Shown here in pieces: positions 1 to 7,795 of a DNA stretch of 64,000 nt (its first letter is position 1; each line of letters starts with the position of its first letter). The stretch is from Kiloniella sp. EL199. Its GTDB lineage: Bacteria > Pseudomonadota > Alphaproteobacteria > Kiloniellales > Kiloniellaceae. Location of the stretch: assembly GCF_900313065.1 (NCBI RefSeq), contig NZ_OMPU01000001.1:56821-120820 (forward strand). Direction: 5' to 3'. The notes under the pieces are model-generated. The model did no database searches, was not told where the DNA came from, and saw only the letters and a program-made list of their open reading frames with translations. The position numbers and the translations under genes are program-made.

Positions 1-1
1 A

Positions 2-706
2 AGTGATTACTTGACGAGAAAACCAAGGCAACTTTCAGGAGGGCAACGTCAACGGGTTGCTATGGGGCGGGCGATAGTACGCAACCCTTCGGTATTTTTA
101 TTTGATGAGCCTTTATCAAACCTTGATGCAAAATTACGCGTCCAAATGCGTTTGGAAATAAAGAAACTTCAAAAACGCCTTAAGGTAACGAGCCTCTACG
201 TTACTCATGATCAGGTAGAAGCCATGACAATGGCCGACAGACTTATCGTTATGAACAAGGGTATCGCAGAACAAATTGGTACACCCATGAATCTCTATGA
301 ACACCCTCAAACCACTTTCGTGGCCGGCTTTATTGGTTCACCCGCTATGAACTTTCTCTCCGTGAAAACAAAAGATAATAAAATCGAAATTCCTGTTTCC
401 GGAAAGATCCTGGATATAAAAACAAATATCGAACAACCAGAAGCCATACTAGGAATTCGACCTGAAGATATAGAAATTGTTGACAGCAATTCTTCAGATT
501 TGAAACTGAAAGTCTCCGCAATAGAACCACTTGGTGCCGACAGTCTGATTTATGGTAATTCAGAGGGTTTCAATGATGATTTAGTTGTTCGCGTTAGGGG
601 TAAAACCGAATTTACTGAAGGCGATACTTTCCATGTTTATTTTAAACGGGAAAAACTTCATTTCTTCCATACAATAACCCGGAAGAGATTACAAGCCGTA
701 GCCTAA
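2..706 (+). CDS. Sugar/glycerol-3-phosphate-type ABC transporter ATP-binding protein (UgpC/MalK family), 5' truncated
   Basis: This is the C-terminal 234 residues of an ATPase that energises an ABC importer at the inner membrane. The reading frame is open back to the window edge, so the true start and the Walker A motif lie upstream. Visible are the LSGGQ signature near the start, Walker B (VFLFDEP) about 20 residues on, and the H-loop (THDQ). After about residue 90 comes a TOBE-type regulatory domain typical of MalK/UgpC/MsmK proteins. A DeoR/GlpR-type repressor follows 84 bp downstream on the same strand, which hints at glycerol-3-phosphate or another polyol/sugar as substrate. That is inference; the permeases and binding protein are outside the window. 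A full-length homologue with the same domain layout is at 49.5 kb. Confidence 0.93.
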   Translation, partial: SDYLTRKPRQLSGGQRQRVAMGRAIVRNPSVFLFDEPLSNLDAKLRVQMRLEIKKLQKRLKVTSLYVTHDQVEAMTMADRLIVMNKGIAEQIGTPMNLYEHPQTTFVAGFIGSPAMNFLSVKTKDNKIEIPVSGKILDIKTNIEQPEAILGIRPEDIEIVDSNSSDLKLKVSAIEPLGADSLIYGNSEGFNDDLVVRVRGKTEFTEGDTFHVYFKREKLHFFHTITRKRLQAVA

Positions 707-790
707 TACACCAACAGGAACAACAAGATAAATCAAGATTCTCTAAATTACAGTACTCACCATTATCTTTAATTATACAACAATTCAGTC

Positions 791-1555
791 ATGCGTCTGA
801 GCGAGAGACAAAACCAAATATTGGAATGGACCAGCCGGGAAGATGCCCTAAGCATTGAAGACCTGTCTAACCATTTTCAGTTAAGTACTCAAACCATTCG
901 CAAGGATATAAACGCCCTCTGCGAAACCGGGTTGCTCAGACGTGTACATGGTGGTGTCTGCTTACCTTCAGCTATTGAAAACCTGTCTTTCAACACAAGA
1001 CAGGTGATGAATGCAAAAAACAAAGACGAAATAGCGCAAGCTGTTGCAGATCAGATACCGGACGGTTCCACAATTTTTCTAGGTATTGGGACAACCGTCG
1101 GTTCTGTAGCCAATGCCCTTCTCAAGTTTCAAAACTTGCGTGTACTGACCAACAACCTCAAAGCAGCGGCTATCCTCTGTAACAACGAAAATATTGATAC
1201 ACATGTCTCTGGAGGACGTCTGAGACAGAGCGATCACGATTTGGTCGGGGTTGAAACTATCCGCTTCTTTTCCTCTTTCAAAGCTGACTACGCTATTGTT
1301 GGGACAGGCGGATTAGATCCTGCGTATGGCATGATGGACTTCAAGCCTGATGAAGCCTATGTGACGCAGTCTATTCTGGAAAATAGTCGTAAAAAGATTC
1401 TTGTCGCAGATAATACAAAATGGAACAGACCTGCAAATGTAAAGGTCGCTTCCTTTAAAGATCTCGATCTGATGGTAACCGATCTTTTACCGGACAATAA
1501 TGTTCGTATGCAACTGAAACTATCAAAATTAAAAATAAAAGAATGTAGCGTTTAA
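791..1555 (+). CDS. DeoR/GlpR-family transcriptional repressor
   Basis: This 254-residue protein has the standard DeoR-family layout: an N-terminal helix-turn-helix (about residues 5-57, with the family motif ending in RRVHGG) and a C-terminal sugar-phosphate sensor domain that folds like ribose-phosphate isomerase (about 75-235, with GIGTT, the GG..R loop and VADNTKW near the end). Such proteins usually repress neighbouring sugar or polyol genes until a phosphorylated intermediate binds. Its position directly after an UgpC/MalK-type ATPase suggests it controls that transporter. The C-terminal part reads like the GlpR subgroup, so glycerol-3-phosphate is a reasonable ligand guess, but the sequence alone does not prove it. 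Confidence 0.88.
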   Translation: MRLSERQNQILEWTSREDALSIEDLSNHFQLSTQTIRKDINALCETGLLRRVHGGVCLPSAIENLSFNTRQVMNAKNKDEIAQAVADQIPDGSTIFLGIGTTVGSVANALLKFQNLRVLTNNLKAAAILCNNENIDTHVSGGRLRQSDHDLVGVETIRFFSSFKADYAIVGTGGLDPAYGMMDFKPDEAYVTQSILENSRKKILVADNTKWNRPANVKVASFKDLDLMVTDLLPDNNVRMQLKLSKLKIKECSV

Positions 1556-1628
1556 TTCGGCCCTAACATGAATTCCATATTTTAAATCAAGCGATTACGA
1601 CGCGCACAAGGTCATGAAACGCCCCAAG

Positions 1629-1651
1629 AGCTCTGCCAGAATGACAGAGCT
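1629..1651. terminator. Short hairpin between convergent genes (weak terminator candidate)
   Basis: AGCTCTG at 1629-1635 pairs perfectly with CAGAGCT at 1645-1651 across a 9-nt loop. It lies between the 3' ends of the convergent DeoR gene and the VOC pseudogene. There is no clear U-run on either side, so a role in termination is only a possibility. Confidence 0.3.
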
Positions 1652-1670
1652 TATAATGCTGATTTTGTAA

Positions 1671-2026
1671 CTACGCCTCAACAAGCCCGACGCGACGCCC
1701 GTCGGGGTCATTAAAAAGACCGATTGTCGGTCCACCGGGAATATCCATTGCCTCCAGAACAATGCTTCCCCCCTTTTGAACGGCCCGCTTCAACGTTTCT
1801 TCTACAGAAGGGACTTTTCAACATAAAAAGTCAGATGTCCCCCAGTATCGGCCATATCTTCGCCAATACCACCATTAATTCCCTTCTCATCGCTCTCGGT
1901 ATCAACCATGCCGTAGTTCATAGGGTTATCAACATCAATATCCCACCCAAAGAGGTCACCATAAAAAGCTTGTGCCTTTTCTGCGTCTTCAGAGATAATT
2001 TCAAAATGTACGACCGGGCATCCCAT
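1671..2026 (-). pseudogene. VOC (glyoxalase/bleomycin-resistance) family protein, frameshifted
   Basis: Translation starts at ATG 2026 after a good Shine-Dalgarno (AGAAGGGA) and gives a typical VOC N-terminus (HFEI, AFYGDLFGW), but it stops at 1802 after 74 residues. From about position 1814 the next frame continues the family sequence to a stop at 1671-1673, including the usual C-terminal PGGPTIGLFNDPDGRRVGLV. Adding one G beside 1814 restores a 118-residue protein, the normal length for this family. The gene is therefore either a fresh single-base-deletion pseudogene or carries a sequencing error. It lies 61 bp downstream of the ArsR-SRPBCC pair, in an arrangement common for small-molecule stress operons. 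The substrate is unknown. Confidence 0.85.
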
Positions 2027-2087
2027 GTATTTTCCCTTCTTATCTTTTAAGTGTTTTAAGCATTAGAGTAATGCCAAATGGTTAGGT

Positions 2088-2579
2088 TTATTTCCCCGCA
2101 AGAACTTCATCGAGACAATCATAGGAGCTTTCCCATCCTTTGCGATGTAGATCACATTGTTCTGTGTCAGCAAAAATCTTTTGAGAAAACTCCATCAAGG
2201 TTTTCTCACCTTCATCATGGAGCAAGATTGTCACTTCGGTCTCATGCCCGCGAATTCCATCATGCCCAATCCAAGCCCACGTGAAGACCAACTTGGAAGG
2301 ATCCTCTACCTCAGTGTAAATACCGCCAACTTGATTAGAAGAACAATCTCCGCCCGTATTTTCCAATATTGTTTTCCACTGACCGCCGACACGAAAATCC
2401 ATCTCACAGAGGCTACACTCACATCCTTTAGGGCCCCACCAAGTTTTAAATACCTCGGGTTGGGTCAATGCTTTGAAAACCGTTTTCCTTGGTGCGGCAA
2501 AGCGACGTGTAATTTCCAAGGTCAAATCAGAAGAAGAAATTTGATCAGAAAAATTTTCCCTATTTCTATGTTCAGTCAT
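2088..2579 (-). CDS. SRPBCC / AHSA1-like (START fold) protein
   Basis: This 163-residue protein matches the Activator-of-Hsp90-ATPase-1-like branch of the SRPBCC fold. It has the N-terminal strand with RFAAPRKTVFKALT, followed by W-W-G-P, the FRVGG turn and a C-terminal helix (GWESSYDCLDEVL). These proteins have a deep hydrophobic pocket, and bacterial members next to ArsR regulators are usually annotated as polyketide-cyclase or AHSA1 proteins of unknown ligand. The start codon follows the stop of the upstream arsR-type gene directly (TAG ATG), so the two are translationally coupled. The only safe prediction is binding of a small hydrophobic ligand. Confidence 0.85.
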   Translation of the reverse strand: MTEHRNRENFSDQISSSDLTLEITRRFAAPRKTVFKALTQPEVFKTWWGPKGCECSLCEMDFRVGGQWKTILENTGGDCSSNQVGGIYTEVEDPSKLVFTWAWIGHDGIRGHETEVTILLHDEGEKTLMEFSQKIFADTEQCDLHRKGWESSYDCLDEVLAGK

Positions 2580-2924
2580 CTAATCTGATCCCTCTTCAAA
2601 ATGCCCTTCTGCCACCATCGCCTTCAAGGTATTATCAAGCTTATCAAAACTGCTTTCCCAAAAATGATTGTATTGCTCCAGCCACTCAGACGCACCTTTC
2701 AACGGCTTTTCCTGCAAAATACAGCGACGCAACTGACCATCTTTTTCTTTGCGGATAAGTCCAGAACGTTCAAGGATCTTCAGATGCTTTGTGATCGCCG
2801 GGGCAGACATCTCAAAAGGCTGAGCCAACTCCCCCACAGTTGCTTCCCCCTTCGACAGTCTTAATAGAATTGCCCGTCGCGTTGGGTCAGATAGCGCAAA
2901 AAATGTATCGCTTAGATTATCCAT
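2580..2924 (-). CDS. ArsR-family winged-helix repressor
   Basis: This 114-residue protein is a compact winged helix: LSDPTRRAILLRLSKGEATVGE, a recognition helix with SAPAITKHLKILE, and a wing with RRC. It has no obvious Cys/His metal site of the ArsR or SmtB type, and it belongs to the non-metal subgroup usually paired with an SRPBCC/AHSA1 gene, as here. The downstream gene begins immediately after its stop. A perfect 8-bp inverted repeat lies 18 bp upstream of the start (2942-2961), so autoregulation of the ArsR-SRPBCC-VOC operon is likely. The inducer is unknown. Confidence 0.88.
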   Translation of the reverse strand: MDNLSDTFFALSDPTRRAILLRLSKGEATVGELAQPFEMSAPAITKHLKILERSGLIRKEKDGQLRRCILQEKPLKGASEWLEQYNHFWESSFDKLDNTLKAMVAEGHFEEGSD

Positions 2925-2941
2925 ACCTTAACCAAAAAGAA

Positions 2942-2961
2942 AATTAACTAACAAGTTAATT
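2942..2961 (-). promoter_or_regulatory. Probable operator of the ArsR-type repressor
   Basis: AATTAACT (2942-2949) and AGTTAATT (2954-2961) form a perfect inverted repeat with a 4-nt spacer just upstream of the ArsR-type start codon at 2924. The size and placement fit a dimeric winged-helix repressor site. Binding by the adjacent regulator is inferred from position. Confidence 0.6.
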
Positions 2962-3010
2962 ATTATATTTCCAAGCTCACGTCAAACAAATCAAAATACT
3001 CACCTAGACA

Positions 3011-4387
3011 TTACATCTGAAACTTGGTTGCCTGAGGCACACTGTTGAGAAGTTCGACCACTGCTGTGAGGGATTGCTTAAGAAGGGTATCGTCAATGTT
3101 CGTCAGATTAATACGCACCCCCGATGGTGCGGAAACGGGGTCAACAGCGAAGATGCTTGAGGGTGAAACTCTAACGCCTCTTAACCCGAGAGTTTCAGCA
3201 AACTCTTCGGCTTTCCAAGTACCCTTCAAAGGGATCCAAAGATGAGACGTTGCATCGTTAAAGCTGTAGGAAATATCTCCAAGGCAAGTAGCTGCCTGTT
3301 TGAGTAAGTTGGCTGTTATTGTATTGCGCTGCAATTCCAATTCATTCGCTGTGCCATCCTTGATCCAGTGGCATGCAACCTCGGCCATCAGAGGTGGTGC
3401 CATCCAACTGGTCGTCTGACTTGCGGCCAAAAACTGTGACAGCAATCCTTGCGGCGGCATTAAAGTACCAACACGCAGCCCCGGAGAAATGGTTTTCGAC
3501 AAGCTACTGATATAAACAGTGCGTTCAGGGTTATAGGCTGCGATCGGCTTGAAATCAGACTTAGGACTCCTTGGATTGACATCATCTTCAATGACAAAGA
3601 AACCGTATTGATCTGCCATTTTTGCTATTTCAGCAATCCGCGCCTCAGACATCGTTGCGGTGGTCGGATTATGGGCAAAAGGCATACAATAAAGGGCTTT
3701 GACAGAATTTCTGAGGCAAGCCTGCTCCACAGATTGCGGCACCAAACCGCCTTCGTCCAAAGCTACGGGAACAAGATTAATGCCAAAGAAACGTGCATAG
3801 TTTTTGATACCAGGGTAGGAAAGCTCTTCAACCAGCACAGTATCACCGGGTGATGTCAACGCCCCCAAAGCTGCTGTTAGCGCCTGTTGCGCCCCACCTG
3901 TTATAATTAAGCGTTCAGGGTTAGCATTAAAACCGCGTCCCCCAAGCCACTCACCCAGAACTTCACGATGGCGCAACAGCCCCTGACTTTGACCATACTC
4001 AAGCATGCCATCAAGATTACTATCTTTGCCAATCTCAATGAGTGAGCGCCGTAATTGTGCTTCCAGATTAATAAAAGGGGGCGTGTTACGACTAAGGTCA
4101 ACAGCCCCTGTTTCATCCAATGCATCCTGCCTGTACTGCTCATTATCCCTGTGGGCGCGAACAAAGCTCCCCCGTCCCGTTTGCTTGACAAGCAAGCCTC
4201 GCTGTTCCGCAAGGTCATAGGCACGCAAAACCGTCCCCACAGTAACACCTAGCTCATCCGCAAGGTCGCGCATTGGGGGAAGCTTTTCCCCCTCCACAAG
4301 GCGTCCTTGTTCAATATCAAGCGCCAAACAGTCCGTTATTGCGCGATAGACTGATACTTTTGAATCAAGATTTTGTGGCACCCACAT
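3011..4387 (-). CDS. MocR/PdxR-type transcriptional regulator (GntR winged helix fused to aminotransferase fold)
   Basis: The 458-residue protein has a GntR-type DNA-binding domain (about 10-78, with LPPMRDLADELGVTVGTVLRAY) joined to a fold-type I aminotransferase domain (about 100-450). The PLP-binding Lys298 in SSLSKTISPG and the VIEDDV aspartate are present, so it should bind PLP, as PdxR and GabR do. It is divergent from a pdxJ-like gene 103 bp away, and the intergenic region carries inverted repeats built on AACAAT/ATTGTT. The simplest reading is a PLP-responsive regulator of vitamin B6 genes, acting on itself and the pdxJ paralogue. Other MocR proteins control GABA, taurine or ectoine genes, so B6 control is inferred from context. 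Confidence 0.85.
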   Translation of the reverse strand: MWVPQNLDSKVSVYRAITDCLALDIEQGRLVEGEKLPPMRDLADELGVTVGTVLRAYDLAEQRGLLVKQTGRGSFVRAHRDNEQYRQDALDETGAVDLSRNTPPFINLEAQLRRSLIEIGKDSNLDGMLEYGQSQGLLRHREVLGEWLGGRGFNANPERLIITGGAQQALTAALGALTSPGDTVLVEELSYPGIKNYARFFGINLVPVALDEGGLVPQSVEQACLRNSVKALYCMPFAHNPTTATMSEARIAEIAKMADQYGFFVIEDDVNPRSPKSDFKPIAAYNPERTVYISSLSKTISPGLRVGTLMPPQGLLSQFLAASQTTSWMAPPLMAEVACHWIKDGTANELELQRNTITANLLKQAATCLGDISYSFNDATSHLWIPLKGTWKAEEFAETLGLRGVRVSPSSIFAVDPVSAPSGVRINLTNIDDTLLKQSLTAVVELLNSVPQATKFQM

Positions 4388-4412
4388 TGTTACCCCAACA
4401 ATGTTTTTATTG

Positions 4413-4443
4413 ACTAGAACAATAATAAGAACATTATTCTAGT
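4413..4443. promoter_or_regulatory. Imperfect inverted repeat in the mocR-pdxJ intergenic region
   Basis: ACTAGAA at 4413-4419 pairs with TTCTAGT at 4437-4443. The repeat extends inward imperfectly through AATAAT/ATTATT-like steps. Together with the stronger palindrome at 4461-4481 and several AACAAT copies, it is a probable binding site of the MocR-type regulator. Confidence 0.5.
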
Positions 4444-4460
4444 GAATACTACAACAATTT

Positions 4461-4481
4461 ATATTGTTACCATAACAATAT
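4461..4481. promoter_or_regulatory. Perfect 9+3+9 palindrome upstream of pdxJ-like gene
   Basis: ATATTGTTA (4461-4469) and TAACAATAT (4473-4481) are perfect inverted arms around CCA. They sit immediately before the GAGGAAAAA Shine-Dalgarno and the ATG at 4491. A further AACAAT at 4452-4457 pairs with the left arm. The position would let a bound MocR-type protein control, and probably block, expression of the pdxJ-like gene. Confidence 0.6.
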
Positions 4482-4490
4482 GAGGAAAAA

Positions 4491-5231
4491 ATGACTGTTT
4501 TAAGCATCAACCTAAACAAAGTTGCGCTGTTACGTAATCAACGGGACATTGATTACCCAAGTATTACCGGAATGGCAAAGATTGCCTTGGCAGCAGGTGC
4601 AGGCGGTATAACAGTCCACCCGAGACCGGATCAACGACATACACGAAAATCAGATGTCTATAACCTATCCAGAATGCTTCGCGAAGAATATAGCGCACCT
4701 ATAGAGTTCAATATCGAAGGTAATCCGACAGAAGAATTCATGCAGCTCGTTGCAGATACCAAACCAGAGCAAGTCACGTTGGTACCAGATGATCCGGACC
4801 AAAACACATCTGACCATGGCTGGGATATTCGCAACAACAAAGACAGACTCAAAGAGATCGTTGATCGGCTTCACGCCCAAAATGCACGCGTATCTGTTTT
4901 CATTGATCACGATCCTGATGTCGCCCTTGCTGCTGCAGAAATAGGTGCTGATCGTGTCGAGCTTTATACTGGCCCCTACTACGAATGTTTCTTTCGGGAT
5001 GATCGGGAACAGGTACTTTCCTTGTACAAGAACACAGCGATTACCGCCCGCGATGCAGGCCTTGGTGTTAATGCCGGACACGACCTAAATTTGGATAATC
5101 TCGCCCATTTTCTACAAGCAATTCCCTGGACAGATGAAGTGTCTATTGGTCACGCGCTCACCGCTGATGCCCTGATCTATGGAATGGACGGTGCGATCAA
5201 GGCCTATCTTGCTGAAATAGAAAAGAAATGA
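4491..5231 (+). CDS. pdxJ: Pyridoxine 5'-phosphate synthase paralogue (PdxJ family)
   Basis: PdxJ condenses 1-deoxyxylulose-5-phosphate with 3-amino-2-oxopropyl phosphate to make pyridoxine 5'-phosphate in the DXP-dependent B6 pathway. This 246-residue TIM-barrel protein keeps ITVHxR, the NIEG glutamate, VNAGHDLN and SIGHAL. However, the usual N-terminal VNIDHxATLR is INLNKVALLR here, so the conserved Asp and His are Asn9 and Lys10. The gene stands alone beside a MocR regulator, not in the usual alphaproteobacterial context near acpS/lepB, and ends in a strong terminator. It is likely a second, regulated copy with altered kinetics or substrate; whether it still makes pyridoxine phosphate cannot be told from sequence. 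Confidence 0.82.
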   Translation: MTVLSINLNKVALLRNQRDIDYPSITGMAKIALAAGAGGITVHPRPDQRHTRKSDVYNLSRMLREEYSAPIEFNIEGNPTEEFMQLVADTKPEQVTLVPDDPDQNTSDHGWDIRNNKDRLKEIVDRLHAQNARVSVFIDHDPDVALAAAEIGADRVELYTGPYYECFFRDDREQVLSLYKNTAITARDAGLGVNAGHDLNLDNLAHFLQAIPWTDEVSIGHALTADALIYGMDGAIKAYLAEIEKK

Positions 5232-5240
5232 TGACTGAAT

Positions 5241-5295
5241 AAGATGCCTGATCTCTATAAGCTAGGCTGTAGCTATACAGTCAGGCATCTTTTGG
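5241..5295 (+). terminator. Intrinsic terminator after the pdxJ-like gene
   Basis: AAGATGCCTGA (5241-5251) pairs perfectly with TCAGGCATCTT (5281-5291). The loop is long and can itself fold, and a TTTT run follows. It lies 9 bp after the pdxJ-like stop. Confidence 0.8.
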
Positions 5296-5356
5296 GTTAA
5301 ACTACTGGCATGTAAAGAACTTACTGGAAATATATTCTTTCGAGGCATAAAACCAA

Positions 5357-5770
5357 ATGACTTCCAGTCCCTTGCCAGATAACGTTGCTCCTGCATATGA
5401 AAAATATTCTGCGGACCTACGCAAAAAGCTTCTCGACCTCAGGGAAATAATACTGGATACAGTCGCTGGTATTCCTGATGTCGGTCCGGTTGAGGAAAGC
5501 TTAAAATGGGGGCAGCCAAGCTTTCTGACGACAAAAAGTAAAAGCGGCACAACAATTCGTATTGATAAAACAGGTGATGATCAGGGGCAATACGCTCTTT
5601 ATGTGCATTGTCAGACCAACCTGCTTGACCAGTTTCGCGAGCTATATCCAACAGAATTCACATATAGCGGCAACAGGGCAATCTTGTTCAAAATAGAGGA
5701 TGCTCTCAAAACACAAGCACTACAGCACTGTATCTCTCTGGCACTGACTTATCATTTGAAAAAGAAATAA
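5357..5770 (+). CDS. DUF1801 domain-containing protein
   Basis: This 137-residue soluble protein has the DUF1801/YdhG layout: LRKKLLDLREIILDTV near the start, the conserved ESLKWGQPSF segment around residues 47-56, and a hydrophobic core with YALYVHCQTNLLDQFRELYP. The family is small, cytoplasmic and of unknown biochemical function; structures show an alpha/beta fold related to frataxin/iron-binding YdhG. It is transcribed alone between the terminator of the pdxJ-like gene and a convergent CsoR-family gene two bases away. No regulatory sequence is evident. Confidence 0.8.
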   Translation: MTSSPLPDNVAPAYEKYSADLRKKLLDLREIILDTVAGIPDVGPVEESLKWGQPSFLTTKSKSGTTIRIDKTGDDQGQYALYVHCQTNLLDQFRELYPTEFTYSGNRAILFKIEDALKTQALQHCISLALTYHLKKK

Positions 5771-5772
5771 CA

Positions 5773-6039
5773 TCAAAGATACTTTGTAATCTCTTTCAAC
5801 TCATCCAGAGTTTGGCTGGATCGCGCATCTTGATCACCCTGCCCCAAACAATGATCAATATGATCATGAATTAACAGCCTCTTGGCTTTAACCACAGCTT
5901 TTTCAACGGCATATAACTGTTGCGCGACGTCAACACAGGATCGTTCTTCTTCGAGCATTTCCATAATCTTATGCATATGACCATGCGCCCGTTTAAGACG
6001 ATTGATAACCTGTTTATGCGATGCGTGCTGTGTTGACAT
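5773..6039 (-). CDS. CsoR/RcnR/DmeR-family metal-responsive repressor
   Basis: This 88-residue all-helical repressor (DUF156) has the family core RLKRAHGHMHKI, EERSCVDVAQQL, and IHDHIDHC. Cys35, His60 and Cys64 form the C-H-C ligand set seen in copper-sensing CsoR. The ending DELKEITKYL is also typical of alphaproteobacterial DmeR-like proteins that sense nickel or cobalt, so the metal is not settled. Formaldehyde-sensing FrmR is less likely because it lacks the second cysteine. No metal exporter gene is adjacent in this window, so its target lies elsewhere or is only itself. Confidence 0.85.
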   Translation of the reverse strand: MSTQHASHKQVINRLKRAHGHMHKIMEMLEEERSCVDVAQQLYAVEKAVVKAKRLLIHDHIDHCLGQGDQDARSSQTLDELKEITKYL

Positions 6040-6096
6040 TTATTCGACCGTCTCATCTGAATGATTATTCTGCATACCAAGATTTTACCATGCCAT

Positions 6097-6135
6097 AAAG
6101 AAAAGCCGGAAACGAAACCGCTCCGGCTTTTCTTT
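6097..6135 (-). terminator. Terminator of the eight-gene MoxR-SpoIIM-RDD operon
   Basis: Fourteen-base arms at 6097-6110 and 6122-6135 (core AAAAGCCGGA / TCCGGCTTTT) form a perfect stem with an 11-nt loop and A/T-rich flanks on both sides. It follows the last gene of the minus-strand operon and may also act on the plus strand. Confidence 0.85.
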
Positions 6136-6155
6136 AATCTAGTGGGGCAATTTAC

Positions 6156-6926
6156 TTAATCAAAGACAGAGGCAATTTCACCAGAGGAAACACCTTCTTT
6201 GCTATTACGCAGATTGTTGTATGTCACAGCACCAACAATAAGAAAGAAGGTCGTTGTAATGACCTGAACCACGGTTGAGATAACAATAGCAACGACACTC
6301 AAGCTCGTCCCTACAAAGAAAATCGTGATAAAGTTACTTACAAATCCTAAAACAATAGCAATAACCATAATGATCAGGAAAAGCCCGAGGATAGACCAGC
6401 GGTTACCTTTGGTAAGGTCAGCGCTTCTTCCAAGACTGGCAAAGATGCCTGGGCGCTCAACAACCACAACAGGTATCACAACGAAAAAGCATATTGCGGC
6501 AAAGATACCCGGAACAATTAGCAATACAATACCAATAACGATAGCAATGTAGGCCAAAAGACCGGATAGAATAACCGGAACCAAAACACTCAGGCTTTTG
6601 GACAAACACTCACCAATATTGATATTGCGTCCTGTGATATCCAGAAAAACCCCGTAAACGACGGCAGCGGCTGAAGCAAAGGACATAATTGTAGAAACAA
6701 TCATAATCCAGATAAATTGGTTACCCATAGTATTAAGGACAGCTTCCGGGTTCTCAACGCTTGCCGTGAATAACCCAGAAGATACAGACCAGATCAGCAT
6801 TGGTAATTGAAAGATCAACACCAATAGATTCAGCGGAATAAAACGTTTCAGGAAAACACTAAACGTCGTGGCTAACGTGTCACCAATATTAAACTGGCCA
6901 ACAACGCTCTCATTCAAATTACTCAT
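6156..6926 (-). CDS. Polytopic membrane protein, paralogue of the preceding operon gene
   Basis: The 256-residue protein has about six hydrophobic segments, starting with FIPLNLLVLIFQLPMLIWS near residue 30. It carries a central IVPGIFAAICFFVVIPVVVVERPG stretch, given here only as IVPGIF...VVVERPG, and a polar NRWSILGL linker before the last pair. It resembles the YciC/glycerophosphodiester-phosphodiesterase membrane-domain group but lacks any catalytic domain. The neighbouring upstream gene (7022-7795) shares the same order of motifs (VVYG.FL.I, AP/VPGIFA, V.VEQPG or V.VERPG, G.RW...GLFLI), so the two are a tandem duplication at the end of the MoxR operon. A strong terminator follows. Function is unknown. 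Confidence 0.75.
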   Translation of the reverse strand: MSNLNESVVGQFNIGDTLATTFSVFLKRFIPLNLLVLIFQLPMLIWSVSSGLFTASVENPEAVLNTMGNQFIWIMIVSTIMSFASAAAVVYGVFLDITGRNINIGECLSKSLSVLVPVILSGLLAYIAIVIGIVLLIVPGIFAAICFFVVIPVVVVERPGIFASLGRSADLTKGNRWSILGLFLIIMVIAIVLGFVSNFITIFFVGTSLSVVAIVISTVVQVITTTFFLIVGAVTYNNLRNSKEGVSSGEIASVFD

Positions 6927-7021
6927 ATTACCCCCTCAGATAATAATTCGACCCAAAAAATTGAAACTAAAGGACTCTATCCCAGAGCATAATTCACTTC
7001 AATTGGTTAGTGCTTCTCAGA

Positions 7022-7795
7022 TCATTCGAAAATAGAAGCCACTTGCTTTTTTGTTGGGCCTTCCTGTAACTGACGCAATCCAACATAGGTAAATGCAGAC
7101 ACAACAAGCCAATATGCAGCTACAACTGAGTTGATTATCTCCCCTGTAACAAAATAAATAGGCGCTGCAGTCAAGTCTTTTAAGAATATTATTCCATATG
7201 AAAAAACAACCGCCATAAAAATTGAAATAAGAAACAATCCAGCCAGAGGCCAACGACTACCCCGCGATAGTTCACTACTTCGTTTTAAACTAGCAATAAT
7301 ACCCGGTTGCTCTACAACGATTACAGGAATAGCAACATACAACAGAACCATCGCAAAAATTCCAGGAGCAATCAGAAGTGCAAGCCCAATATAAAATGAT
7401 ACGATCATGATAATACCAACTGCCAAGACAGGTATGAAGTTAAACAAGCTGTTTAACACACATTCCCGGATTGATATTTTCTTGTCAGAAATATGTAAAA
7501 AAGTACCATAAACAACAGCTGCCTCAGCAAGGAACAACGGGAGTGCCAATAAAAGATAAGCAATAACGTGCTCATCCCATCCTATATCTACAGTAGAATT
7601 TTCTATATCTAACAGGTAATAGCCAGAAAATAAGGACCATAGAACATAGGGAATTTTGAATAGCAGAACCAAGGTCGTAAAAATCCAAAATTTATTCGAG
7701 AAATAAACGACAAAGCTGTCCTTTAAAACCTTACCCAGATTTAAAGAACTATTTCCCCAGTTATTTTCCAATTTCACATCATGATCATTTATCAT
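7022..7795 (-). CDS. Polytopic membrane protein of the MoxR operon (tandem paralogue)
   Basis: I start this gene at ATG 7795 (MINDHDV), which overlaps the 3' end of the RDD gene by 11 bp; longer readings run antisense-like through the RDD coding sequence and look spurious. The resulting 257-residue protein has about six membrane segments and the same motif order as its downstream neighbour, including AAVVYGTFLHI, APGIFAMVLL, VIVVEQPG and GSRWPLAGLFLI. It has no recognised enzymatic site. Its conserved place after SpoIIM and RDD genes suggests a role in membrane or envelope homeostasis, but this is inferred only from context. Confidence 0.75.
   Translation of the reverse strand: MINDHDVKLENNWGNSSLNLGKVLKDSFVVYFSNKFWIFTTLVLLFKIPYVLWSLFSGYYLLDIENSTVDIGWDEHVIAYLLLALPLFLAEAAVVYGTFLHISDKKISIRECVLNSLFNFIPVLAVGIIMIVSFYIGLALLIAPGIFAMVLLYVAIPVIVVEQPGIIASLKRSSELSRGSRWPLAGLFLISIFMAVVFSYGIIFLKDLTAAPIYFVTGEIINSVVAAYWLVVSAFTYVGLRQLQEGPTKKQVASIFE

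Noticed and set aside
1724..2588. Plus-strand open frames opposite the VOC pseudogene and SRPBCC gene
   Set aside because: No domain signal; the minus strand carries family-typical sequences and Shine-Dalgarno sites.
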